Positions 25,601 to 38,300 of a stretch of 64,000 nucleotides of DNA are shown one piece after another. This DNA comes from Antennarius striatus (taxonomy: Eukaryota > Chordata > Actinopteri > Lophiiformes > Antennariidae). The position numbers and the translations under genes are program-made. The stretch spans positions 2,372,197 to 2,436,196 of the forward strand of contig NC_090789.1 of assembly GCF_040054535.1 (NCBI RefSeq). Reading direction: 5' to 3'. Below the pieces are notes generated by a model, which did no database searches, had not been told where the DNA came from, and saw only the letters and a program-made list of their open reading frames with translations. Position 1 is the stretch's first letter, and each line of letters opens with the position of its first letter.

Positions 25601-28600
25601 TTTGGAGATAAATATTAAAACAAGACACCTAATCAGGAACCAGAACTGTGAGTAAAGTTTGCCTAAGGAGAGATCCCTTCAAGGTACACAGCTGTTAGAA
25701 GATAAAACAAGTAACAAAACCAACACCATCCACTGAACAAACACAACTCTCTTATCGACAATCGACTTATTTACCGATGCATTTCTTTTGAAATCATTAT
25801 ATATATAGAAAACACAACAAAAGCAGACTCTTCCTCATGGTTTTACTGATGCGAAACACATCCCATCAGGGGAGATGAGGTTTTCCCGTGGGTTCAGTCA
25901 AACCTGTTTTAAAAGGCCACACCTTAAGCTACTGAATACATGGATCAGTCACACAATAGGATGATTTAATCGATGTCCAGGAGCCACCTGTCAGATATCA
26001 GATGTGGAGGAGTGTTTGACCTCTGGTAGAGATGATACGATTGGTCTATGAATCATTCAAATAAATAAAAATCAACAGAGGTGCAGTCATTCTCAAGCAG
26101 ATCACAATAATCTGAACTTGTTTTTGTCAGATGGTTGAAAAAGAAACATTCTAAAGTAAGCGTTTGGTTAGTCTCTTCAGCAACACCTTAAAAAATTGAA
26201 ATAAAGAAAAACATTTTGAACATTCTGCTCCTAAATTCTCCACATTGGACATTTGAATGCTCTCTAGATTCAAATTCAGTTCAAAAACATCTCTCCAGGC
26301 TGGATAATTGACGATGAAACCAATTGCTGACTACAGCCAGTCTCTTCGTGATGTTTTATTCTATTTTCTGTAGCTCGCCACAATCTCCTGTTTTAATATT
26401 ATTTATGATAGCCAATATTTGCTTGTCTTCAGCACAGGAATTTGCAAAACAAACAACAGAATCATGCTCAGGCTAAAGACAAGATTAGAAAAGACTGTAA
26501 AACTCACCAGGGTCAACACTGAACACAAAGAGGGACAGAAATGAGCAGCACGGGGAAACACCTGCCGGTTTCTTTACTACAGTGGTCCCAGTTGAGTTTG
26601 GTGTGGATGTGCTGGAAACAGTCGACCCTGGATGACCAGCTGTCTTTGACACGGTTAACCACCAGGAGCAAGATGAGTCACAGCACTTCACCTGCTGTCA
26701 AAACCCGTCTACCAACTCCATGATGGAGACTCATGGGTTCCAACTGAAACTCCTCTATAAACCCTGAGACATGAAGGCTTCCAACACACATACATGCGGT
26801 CAGACATTCAAATACAAACCAGGCATTGCGTGACAAACACAACTCAACATTTGTCTCCACAGATGGTCTCACTCTTTCACGCTTTAAACAGCTGATGGTA
26901 TCGCTCCCTGTAACACCACCTCCCCCAGAATCCTGCTCACATGCATTTTCACATCAACGCCTTATGTTTCAGCTCCATTCAGGAAAAAATAAAATACTGA
27001 TGCTTTCTAGACACTGCAGCTGCCTCAAAGAAAGGTACGTGACTGATTTCATGAAGACTTCAGCTCACCCTCGGCCCGGTGGAGCTCCAGCGCCAGACGC
27101 TCCCTCTCCTGGGCCTCCTCCGCCAGCCTCTCCTGCAGGTCGTCCTGCCTCTGGATCAGCTCGTTCATCTCCTGGTTGTGGCGGAAGGACTCCCGCATCA
27201 GCTCCGTCTGGGTCAAGCGGGCATGTTCGAACTGAAGGAGGAAGAGGAAGGATTTGAAGGCAGGCACAATTTAGAGGAAGAAGCACAAGATCTAAAATAC
27301 TATCACGTCAGGAAATTCATTACAGTTCAGGAGATGAAAGATGTCGTTTTTATGCCAAATATCAATCAATATTATGAGTGGACAAAAAGTCATTTCCCTC
27401 CTGGGATTATTAATGGATTATTATATTGCTTCTGATCTTCAGAAGCTAATTTAACACCTTTTCTCACATTAGTATTTTTTAACACTATTTTACCACACAT
27501 TTAAAATAACTTATGCTGACCCCAAATGATCAGCTGCGCACAAAAACATTTTTTTATTGGAATGATTCATACAGCAGACTTTAAACTCAAAAGCGAATTG
27601 ATTATTTCAGTCTGGTACCTAGTATTCCACATAGGATAAAAGGTTAAACTGTTCATAAGTGCCTCATCGCTGCAGAAATGATGCTTTATGCAAACGTGAC
27701 AGAAACAGAAAGAAATGATGCCATTTTTCTAGAAGTGTAATAAAGATCCAGGACTAACATTCATCACATGGTTACTTTGCACATATTTCCATATCTCCCT
27801 GAGCAAAGGTCTAATTGTAACATGAAGGAAACCAGGAAGTGGTCACATGACTCGGCCACAAGAGTCGTATAATCTTTCTCCTGCTCTTTCTAAAGTGGGA
27901 CAGATGTGGCTGCCGTGGAAAGACACATCCCTCCTCCACGGACTAAATAAAACATGGTGGCTGTAAAATATTCACCAACATCCATCTTGCGGACAGTTTT
28001 GCTCAACGTAATGCAGTTTAACAGGTGCATACTTACCGTGTAAGGAGGGGTGGGCAGAGAGATTTTGGAGATAACCTTAAGGAGGTGACCATTAGTCCTG
28101 TGATTGACATGTGAGATCGTAGTTTGCACCACCACGGAATTCTTCTCATTCAAGGTGCTGCAAATGGGGAAAGGTCGGGGAAGGGGCACGCGGGATTCCA
28201 CCTCGTACACGTCCTGATCCTCTCCTTCCAACCAGGATGTGCTCTGCGTGCTCGAGTTCCAGTAGGAGCGGTAGGAATCCATGGCAGCGGATGAAAAGGA
28301 TAACTGGATTTCTCACACTGGACTTCCTTTTGGTGACTCATCAAAAAGAGGTTTCCATTCGCCGCGATCGATCACGCTGAGCTGCGTCACCTCCAAGGAG
28401 AACGATGTCCAGTGGGGAATGAAGCGGTGAGCGACGGTGTGTGTAGCTCCCAGCAACAGTTTCTATGTGTTTGCCACACATGGAAGAGTAAACAGCATTT
28501 GGGGAGGATGAAGCTCATGTCACTTGTAATCACATGCTACCTGTTGGCAGTGGAATTAAACGTCAATGAAACGCCGAGAGGTGAAATCCGGTGTTGTCCG

Positions 28601-29359
28601 GTAGACCTGAGAATTCTCAGTCTAAACCAGCGAGTGTCATCTTCCCAGAAGGTGGACGTCGTCCCGCAGGTTGTAGAGCATTCCTGAACGCGACCACAGG
28701 AGGTAGGTGAACACAAAGGCAAGCATGTCTTCTGTTTCCTCTTTCTGGGTCTTCTTACCTCCGTCCTTCATAGGAAAGCCATGTCATGCTGCTAGATGAA
28801 GCTCAAACGCCCCCCCTCAACGTCTGCTCCGGATTGTGTTCCCCCTTCTCTCAGTTCTCCCTCTGGAATTCATTAACAATACCGCGCGGCCGTAGCAACC
28901 CTGACCTGCAGAGAGACCTCCCACGGGCCCCCGTTGTAATTGTTTAGTCCAAGCGACGGCCGGCCAAGGGTGAAATGACAGCTCTCCGCTCTTCAGTCTT
29001 TCACTCTTTCCTCTTTACTTCCTTGTCGGATCGGAGTTGTTCCCTCCCCACGCATGCTCCCGAGCTCATACCACACTGTTACTCACTGCAGCCGGATCTC
29101 TCCTGTCAGGCAAGGTTTCCTAACCCCAGGCAACCAACTGCTGTCTGACACGCACACTTTGCCTCTATTTACACACACACAAAAAATATAATACCGCAGA
29201 CTTCAAAGGTGGTTTTCACCACACAAGACAAGAGGATTTATCTTCCACTTCCTACATTCATCGCTGGGATATTGTTCGGTGGGAGGGAAGCAGGCGTGGC
29301 TTCACAGCTTTAAACCCAGTGGGCCAGGTAAGTATGCAAATATGCTTCCCCATGCACAG

Positions 29360-29391
<32 letters not shown>

Positions 29392-32300
29392 TCTTCGTCA
29401 TAGTTGTCAAACTGGATTCCCTTCCACAAAACAAAAAAACAAATTAGTACATTGTGATGTTCTTCCTCCTGTCAACCATCCACTGACTGCACACCAACAA
29501 CTTCCATGAAATCACTGAAGCGTCTCACTGGCTGGAGAATGGGAGTGAGCAATGGGTTAGAAAACACCTTCCCCACACTAATAATTTACTGCAGTCCTTC
29601 AAAGACGTTCAAGATTCTTCGCCGGCTCAAGAGGAGGACAGAACGAGACTAATGTAGGATCAATATCAGTGGGACGATCATTGAACAAACCATTACAGAC
29701 GTCGCTAATTGCAGGTTTGCAGGAGTTGTAAAAAAGAAAATTGTAATTTACTTGTGGGAGGTTTACTTTACTAGGGTGCAAATAATAAAAATTGTTACGA
29801 TAGTTTTTAAAAGCAATTATTTGGTCTAGAATAGAATCTTTTCAGATGAAAAAATAATTTTCAGACATTTTTCCTTTAGAAATATTTTATGGTTAAATAA
29901 ATCACTCACTTTCAGTTCGATCATCTACTCCTGTAACCCTCGGTGATGCTCAGCTTGTAATTTCTTTTTAAGCTATTTTTAGACTGCCAAGATAAAACCC
30001 ATCTCAGCGTGAGTAATGTGGGAATTTCAGCCAAGGGGAAGATATGCTGTGCAGTCAGATGCAGCATCACGTTCAATGGCCTAGTTAACTGCCCCATCTC
30101 TGGGGGGATGGGGGGCGCTACACGGACATGGGGGGCGGTGGAGTCGTTCTATCTAATAACTACTATTGGCTGATTGGCCAGACAAAAGATCAGCACTGAG
30201 GCAACCGGTGGGAATGAGGCGGCTCCTTTGTGAGTGGATCCTAAACTTTTCTGCCGGCCACATTCTGCAGCCTCATCCCCCATTAGTCCGCCGTCAACGG
30301 GTGTAAATACCCACAGCGGGGGTCATCAGTGCCGACAGTGGGTATTTAAATGTTGTGACAAAGCTTGGATGTGTCACCAGAGCTTTCTGTTCATTGGTCA
30401 AATGAACACAGAGGACGGTTCAGGAAGGATTCTCTTCATGATAAAACACCGAAGGAACGCAAGCATTCAACGACATTTAAGCTTTTAAATCAGATTCACG
30501 TTTGCTTACATTCTGATTTACGTCAAAGTTTCAAATTTACACTCACGATTGCCGATCAGATTTGTCTTTTAGTTTCATTAAATTCATTAAAAGTGTCCTT
30601 TTGATTTATGTCCTTTGATTGAAAGTTTTTAGAGCGCAGAAAGACTAGAGAATAACGTGAACCACAGACCTGGTTGCTGGTGTCGGTGATGGTCATCAAC
30701 ATTTTCTCCAGAGCTGTTTGGAGTCGGCTGCTGATTCCCATTAGATATTCCTCATTCTCCAGTTGTGTCCCGACTCCCAGCAGCAGGTTCTCCATCATCT
30801 CCAGACCCTCGTCGACCCCCGCCTCCTCGGACCACAAACTCACGTCTTCTGCACTGGGCTGGCCACTCCGCCAGCTCTCTGAAGAACGACCTGGTTTGAT
30901 CAGGGATGAAAAAGCAGGGAGGTCAATTAAAATCATGCCATGTGTAAACCTGTGTTTAAAGTGTTGTGTATTACTGTCAAGCCACGGTTAAAAAAAAGAA
31001 GACATGACCGATGTTTAGAAATAGAATAAATCATCAGTGAACCCAAACCTGAAACCAGATCAGATTACAGGACACATATCTGAAAGCCACCCATGTGTGA
31101 CGGTAAGGTAAGTCATAGCTGATAACTCTGTGCAGCGCAGCAAGGATACAGACTTTTGGGGTTATAAAAAGATTCATAAACAGAAAAATTTATATTTCAC
31201 TTTAAAAAGATGCTTATAAGTCATTCTACTGATCCGGTGAACTAAGATGCAGCTGAGAGACTGAGAGCTCCTTCACGTGAGAGTATGTCATCTTTGGCTT
31301 CCATGGATTTACCGTCTTCACTTTGAATAAATTATTCAGAGCCGATACGGTTCTTACATCTGAATTTCAGACCGGCATTTGTGTGTGCTGTCCATGCATG
31401 TTGTGTTACAAGCCTTTTCTTGTCACACTATCACAGACAAGTATTTATCCGTGGCTTTTCCTAACAACTGCTTGGACTTGCCTGCAGCAGGACGTCTGAG
31501 GGGCTCTGATGTTCTCGGGGTGGATGAATGGAGGGCTCCACCGGACGCACCCAGACTCTTCAAGTGGAGGCCCATAGTTTTCTCTGCGGCTGCTGTCGTT
31601 TTCAGGACCTCAACCAGCACCTGACGGAGTTTCTTGTTGGCCTTACGTAGGACATTTCTGAAAATATTTTTAAAAAGTTAACCCTGACCACTGCAAAGGA
31701 AATTAAGATGCATAATATGAATAGTTTGTGTGGCTACCTTTCAGAATCTCCATCATCCTGTGGTGGTGATTTGAGTCTACCGGCCCGCTGTGCTCCTGGC
31801 TCCTCTTCTTCACGTTCTGTTGTCTTCTGGACAGGAAGGAGAGAGAACACAGAGAGCAACCCAGTCATCTCAAAGTTCCAATCGGGTACAGAGAATCTGA
31901 AAGCTCTGCACAGAACCGCGCGATAACGTGTGCCGGCATTCGTGGAAGCAAACTCAAATAAAGGCGCACAAATAAACACCACTTGTGTGAGCACACAGAC
32001 ACACAAGCATAAAGACACACTTTTAACTCCCAGGGGAACGGAGACACACACTAGTATCTTTGTGCTGCTATGGCAACAGGTGCATCCGAGGCCAAGTTTT
32101 TGGTAGAGGTGATAGCGCCACCCTCTGGAGGCAAACTGGGACTACTGCCCCGCTTCCCCGGTCACGTCGTTTGCAGTCGTTTGCTCTGTGCAGAGACTGC
32201 AGATGAGTGAGACTGACCCTGATTTCAGTCCAACAGTCGGACAGCTGTTCAGTTGCCTTAGCAACAGACAGCACCGACCAGAAAAATAAATAAGCTTGAA

Positions 32301-35300
32301 AAGCTTAATTATATTTGAGAAATGTTCTTGAATTTGGTAACCAAGTTTGGCTCCTCGTTATAAAGAAATAACACACAACAAATCAAATTTTACTACACTT
32401 AACATTGACATCCTTAAAAAGAACATATTTTACCTCCATAAAAAATTTAATGATATAAGATTTTGACAACTTAATTATTTCCGAACTAATTCGTCTTTAG
32501 TGCATATTAGTACTTTTACTATAATGGGTACTGTACTTATATACATTATATTATCATAGCATTTTGTATGGTATACACTTAATAATGGTACAGGCTATTT
32601 TCTTGGATAAAATTTCCCTCCCCTGTTTTGGATGGTTTTGGAATAATTTGTGTTTTATACAAAAAATATTGTGTCCAAGTAGTATAATGTAGTATATACT
32701 GGACTTACATTCAGAACAACTTTGTAATTACATTTTCATTTCACCGACCTTCCGCTGCATACAGTAAATAAATTTTTTATACCTCCAATGAAAGAAAAAA
32801 ATTACTGTATATTGAAGATGTTTTAAAAAACTACATTCCAAAAGACGCAATCAGGCATGACATGTCTGCTTTACGTTGGAGACGTCCCAACAAAATAAGA
32901 ATTTAGGAAGGAATATCTGATTTAATTCAAACATTTCAATGGAATCCTGACAGAAAAAGTTCTGGGAAATTGTTTCTCATCACTAAAATTCATCTGAGAT
33001 AATTATTCAAGTTCAATAACTGAATTAATCTTTCCATATAACCGATTCAGATAAAAATCAGTGCCGACAGCTTCTGCAATCGCACAGTTGAAGACTAATC
33101 ATGCAATAAATGGTTCCTGCAAGTCTGGCAGGGCCTGGAATTATCATTTCAAGCAAGAGGAGTGATTAAAACAAGACAGCACAACTTGAGGAAACCAGTT
33201 TGTAGAGCAGATACGAGAAGTTTGCATGATAAAGAATGTTGAATGACAAAGACGGTTTTGTTGTTTGGCGGTGGAGGACGAACACAAAAGCTTCCTGTGA
33301 AATCAAACTCTAGCTGGAAAGAGCCCAAGTGTTTTTCCTGGAGAACTGACAGTTTTAATTGCAGCAGTTAAAAATCACTGTCACTGTAAGACTAAAAATA
33401 ATACAGGTTCTACATTGAAGTAGAGAACGTATGTATACATTACAAAGGAGATGCAGCAGAAACATGAACAGATAAGATACCCTGTTCACCCTGCAGAAGA
33501 CAGAAGATGCTGCTTCTGCTGTAACAACAGACTACAGAACATCTGTTTCATCAGGCTCTTAAACCTCTTATTCATGTGTAGATGAGGGAACTGTAACTCC
33601 AGGTTCAATGTCATGCTCCCTTGAGCTCTTGTGTATCCATAAGATTTAAATAACCTTAAATCTTGTAAATGGTATAGACACCAGCCATGCATTCTAAATT
33701 AATGCTCCGGTAATCGATGCTGCACCTGCACTGCGACACGATGCATCGGAAATTTAATGACACAGCAGGAATGAATTCTCCAGGACGAGCTGAATGGAAT
33801 GCGTGGAGTGGGTGGCGAACACGAGCACCAAAATTAACACGCTCACGAGCAGCAGCTCGGTTCGTAACACCGACCTGCTCGGCCGACAATTCCCTTCTCT
33901 GCAGCTCCTCTTTCAAATTTCGAATCTCAGCGTCTCTGTCCTCCAGCCCCCTCTCCAGTCTCTCCCTCTCCACGTCCTCCAGCCAGGCGTCCGTGGCGAG
34001 AGGAACCCGGGGAGTGCGCTTCTCTTTCTCCCTCTCCTCCACCTCGTCTTCATCCAGCTGGGTCTGCATGGAGGTGCACCTCTGACGGGCACGTTTGTTG
34101 ATTTGAACCAGCTCCGTTTGCTGTGCAAACTTCACAGACATCTGAACGATGGCCTGTCGGAAAACACATCCAGAGATAATGCGTCTCCAGATGATTCCAC
34201 GCAGATGGAATCCTGTTTTTGCAATATTATTTTGTGGTCCTCTTAGAGTTTTCAGAAATTTTTAACAGATCATTCTTTTTGTCTGAATGAAATGTCTGCT
34301 TGTGATTCCCAGACCACTTCTGACATCTTTAAATGCCTTGTTTTGTAGGGCCTGAGGTCGGAGATCCAAATATATCCAGTTTTATCTTCATCAAGCAAAC
34401 CAAGGGAGATCCAATTAAATTCTGGAGGAGCTCCAAATCACAAAATGGAATAAAAATAGTCTCAATAACGAAGCAAACAACCATATTTTTGATTGTTCGA
34501 TAGTTACGATCTTGAGCACGGAACAAAAAACCTCCATAAAATCCTGCAGGAAAGTTGCTGACTGCTGTGTGACGATATAACCTTGTTCCCATGTTTGTAG
34601 TTTTCTAGCTTACTGATTCAATTGATGTTGTTAATACTTATTAGCTAAGCAGTACAAACCTACTACCTGCAGACTAAAGCAGATTAATGTTTAAAAGCAG
34701 CAAAATAATGAGTTATTTAATAAATGCAAGACAGGAAGAAAAACACACTTAGCTGGAAGAGTTGCATCTCAAAGAGGAGAAGACTACTTTGTTTGATGGA
34801 GGTATCCTCCGCTCATTTCACCTCTGATATCAAACTGGATGCCATCGTCTTATTTTAAAGGTGTTATTTGCACCAACTAGACAAGACAGCAACATAAAAA
34901 TCCATGGTCACATACCTTGGCAACTTCCTCCTCCACTCGCCTCCAGTTTTGTGCGTCCTCCCCCACGTCCTGCCCGGCTGCCCCGAGGCTTTCGATAGAA
35001 CGTCCTTCCTGCTCCTCTCTGTTCCACCCTGGTAGCCTCTCTTCTCTCAGTCTCTTCAGCTCCCTGTTGTGCTGCTCTTTAAGAACAGCAACTTCTTGTG
35101 CATACTTGTGGGAAAGAGCTTTCCTCAGCGCCTGCAACTGTGCCGTCAGGCCCGCGGACCTGGCAGGCGATTGCAACTCCACACCTCCCTCTGAAAGTTT
35201 GTCCTTACTCAGGTCCTGTGAGGAGAGAAGAGAGGAATCTACTGTTCCAGATAACATGCTCTGATAACCTCATGTGACATTATCTACTACAATCCTGACA

Positions 35301-38300
35301 TCAATGTGCATTTTAACCATGAATAAATAACCCTTTTCGTTTCATACATTATCCTTTTGCACAAAAGATGACCGTTTAAAGATGAATCCCAACTATTTCA
35401 GTTCCTGATGCTCATTTCTAATCCAAACAGGCAGCATTTCACAGTTTATGGACTGACTGCCAATGTTTTCATCAATTTCTCTCCCACTCTGTCTTCCTGC
35501 TCTGCTGTGAACCTTCCACTATCTCACCCTCCTCTGAAATCTCAGCTCGAAGACGTTCCGCGATCAAAGGCACTGCAAACTAAGACGCGATGGAAGTTGG
35601 AGCAGCGTGAGCGAGAGATGGCTCAAATATAGGGCATCTCATTCGCGCACGGCAGAATCCTCTTCACGCAGCAGCCAAGGCTAGTGTACATCCGCTGGGT
35701 TCACCAACAGCGCAACAAAACGGCCGGTTACGCAACGGCCAAACCTCTTTAATCTTTAAGATGTAGTATGGCCATTCATGACGCTGTTTCTGGAGCAAAG
35801 CTGGAGATTTAGGACATGTTTTAGCCTGAAGGCTGCAACTGCCCCCTCCCTCCCACCCGTACTGTCACAGCATCTTAATACATGTACATGTTTCACCTCG
35901 AATTAAGATGAGATGTACGTGACATGGAGGATTTAGATGTAGCGGCCAAACCTTTAGTATTTCCTCCGTGTGCGCCTCCATCCTCTCAGGGTTGGACTCT
36001 GTGATGCTGGAAAGAGAACAGAGACAGTCACACTATGATAATTAACTATTAGAGTCATCTCTGACCAACCTCTTCTCAGAGACGGTCTCCAAGTCTGTCT
36101 CCATACAATAAAGTCTTTCTTTTCGTCTGGTAGATCAAAAGTATTGATACCATGCGATAAGAGATTTGCTTTGGAGCTGCATTTTAATCTACAGAGATGT
36201 GTCAGTGATGCTTATTCTTCAGGAATGCAATACTTTATAATCTGTCTTTTTTTTTAAATGTCTGACTTGAATTTTGCACGTATGTGCAGGTTTGTGTATT
36301 TCCTGCTAATGCTGTGCTGCACGTATAGATGTGATCTCTTCATGTGCTTGTTTACCGAGTAACACGGCATTCCGTTTTGATCACGATCTGCTGTGCTGGA
36401 TTATACTTGTTAATATATCATTTCAGAAGTTTCATGAAAAATATAAGTGCTTGAAGCATTAGGGGTTGTTCTACTATTCATTTATGGCAAACTTAATAGT
36501 TACTAAAATACTGTGTAATTACTCAGTCTAGTGTATTAAGTGTAAGAAAGCTTTAACACAGAACAGCCTTAGGGTCATATACAGGATAGAGTGACATACT
36601 CAACACGCTGAGTGCTTAAAATGTTCACTTTCACCTGATGATCACTTCTCTCTATGAGCCGTCTGGAAAGACTCGTTTACAGATTGGTTGGCTAACAAAA
36701 GGGATGAATAACACTGAAAACAACCTGCTGAATATTTCATTCGTGAAGGCTTTGTTTGCCTTCAACTGAACTGGGTCAGGTAGCTTCAACAGGGTGAGCA
36801 ATGGAAGTTATCTATAGGGGAACATGTAGCGCAGCTTGTGGAATATATAGCTCATCAATCAATCATTATCAATTAACTCTGGAGTATCGGTAGTATGAGA
36901 GGCAGTCCTGCTTCAGCTGACCCCTCCAACTCATTTGTGTAGAGGGAGATTGCTTTCATGTACTCAAATTCCACTGAATTCACCTGAAGTGGGTGTGAGT
37001 GCCCGTGACCTCCTGCAGCCGCTTCTGCAGCATGAAGAGCTCGGTGAGGTATCGCTCCTCGGTGTCTGCAGCTTGCTGCTGGTAGTGATCTCTGAGACGC
37101 TCCACCTCCCGTCGGTGCCTCTCCTCCAGTTGATGCTGCTTCTCCTGCTCCTCCGCCCTCAGCCTCTGCAATTCCTCAGTGTGGCAAGTAGATGGTGCTC
37201 CAACACACTCCACCAGACCTGACCAATGGAAGAAATGTGTAATTCATTCATTTAAAATCAATGGCATTGAGATTAGAGTCAATTAAGTGGTGTTATTACA
37301 AACCTCCCTGACCAGACTTATTTTTTATTGATCGACAGAATAACTGCAGGTCTACCTTTACCTGTAGAATGGCTCATGCTGGCGACTTGTAGACGCAGGT
37401 CAGAGATCTCCTTCTCACTACTGGTCTTCAGTTGTACCAACGCAGTTTGCAGTTCCATCATCTAAGAGACCAAAAGAGTTGTTGGTGTGTTTGTATAGAA
37501 ATGTCTCACTCCATATCAACTGTGCAAAATAAGTATGCCAGTGCATAAAAACATTAGTACTAAAAATCTACAGATTTGTTTTAAATTATAAGGAAATAAG
37601 CTTACATGTGTCAGGTAACACAAATCAAAGTAATAATTTTAGATTTAGTTTTTTGTTGCCATTCAGAAGAATTTTAATTTTCCAGCGTGAACTAACACCT
37701 CACTCACACCGCATTCATAAGTAATAAGCAGTGTGGAACAGGGACACAGCCCCTGCTAACATGTAGCTGAGGTTTTACCTTGTTCCCGTCGGTCCTCAGC
37801 AGAAGCTGAAGCTGCGACAGTCGACGGTGCTCCTGCTCGATCACCTCCCTCACCTGCTCGAGATCTCTGTAAAGTGCTACAACAGAAAGCAGAAATTCCA
37901 CGATTTCAATGGATACACTGGATGATTATGAATAAGCTACTCATTTCATTCATGTCTTTTAAAAGGATTTTGAAAGTATAACATCAGCACAAAGCGCTGC
38001 TTAGAATAAAAATGTGAAATACTTGTTTTGAACTGCAGTATAATTCATTTACAGATAAATTACCTCTGGCTTCCATCACTACGGAGGAGGATTCACTCAT
38101 TTCTGTTCTTTCCCTTGCAGGGAGCTGCTGGCCTTCTGAGTGAACACCCTTGAAAAAGTCTTCCCCAAATATCTTTTGAAAACACTGAACACAGAGACAG
38201 TGTTACACACTTTATATTAAAAATAAAAATTTAAACATTTATTCAATCGTTACCTGAATGATCTCACTACATTCATCCGACACAGCTTGTAAAATGTTCT

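Larger units (their letters stand above)
18685..27231 (-). other. AKAP9: AKAP9 exons 20-28
   Basis: Coding exons: 27069-27231, 25102-25196, 24700-24817, 22953-23185, 22433-22552, 20135-20311, 19597-19701, 19240-19392, 18685-18771. Strongly conserved with human: TQTELMRESFRHNQEM, LQMQEERELLSRQQDAM, EETEKLMKEKVEVQRQAE, LEKQLEKNRKFLD, KEKADWCSELLLSSEQLRRD, NLEEQLEQFKDELENKSEE and QQLHMQLEIQRKE. Between exons 27 and 28 the human segment with KLGLAIKESDAM and FGKFAQIIQEKE has no counterpart that I can find, so that part is either lost or in an exon I missed. Confidence 0.9.

Noticed and set aside
26485..26691. Minus-strand frame ending at a GTGAGT donor (VDPG)
   Set aside because: No acceptor in compatible phase and no similarity; likely chance in an AKAP9 intron.
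33486..33692. Minus-strand frame PHLHMNKRFKSLMKQMF
   Set aside because: No splice context into AKAP9 exons 16 or 17; may be old repeat sequence but no family could be named.
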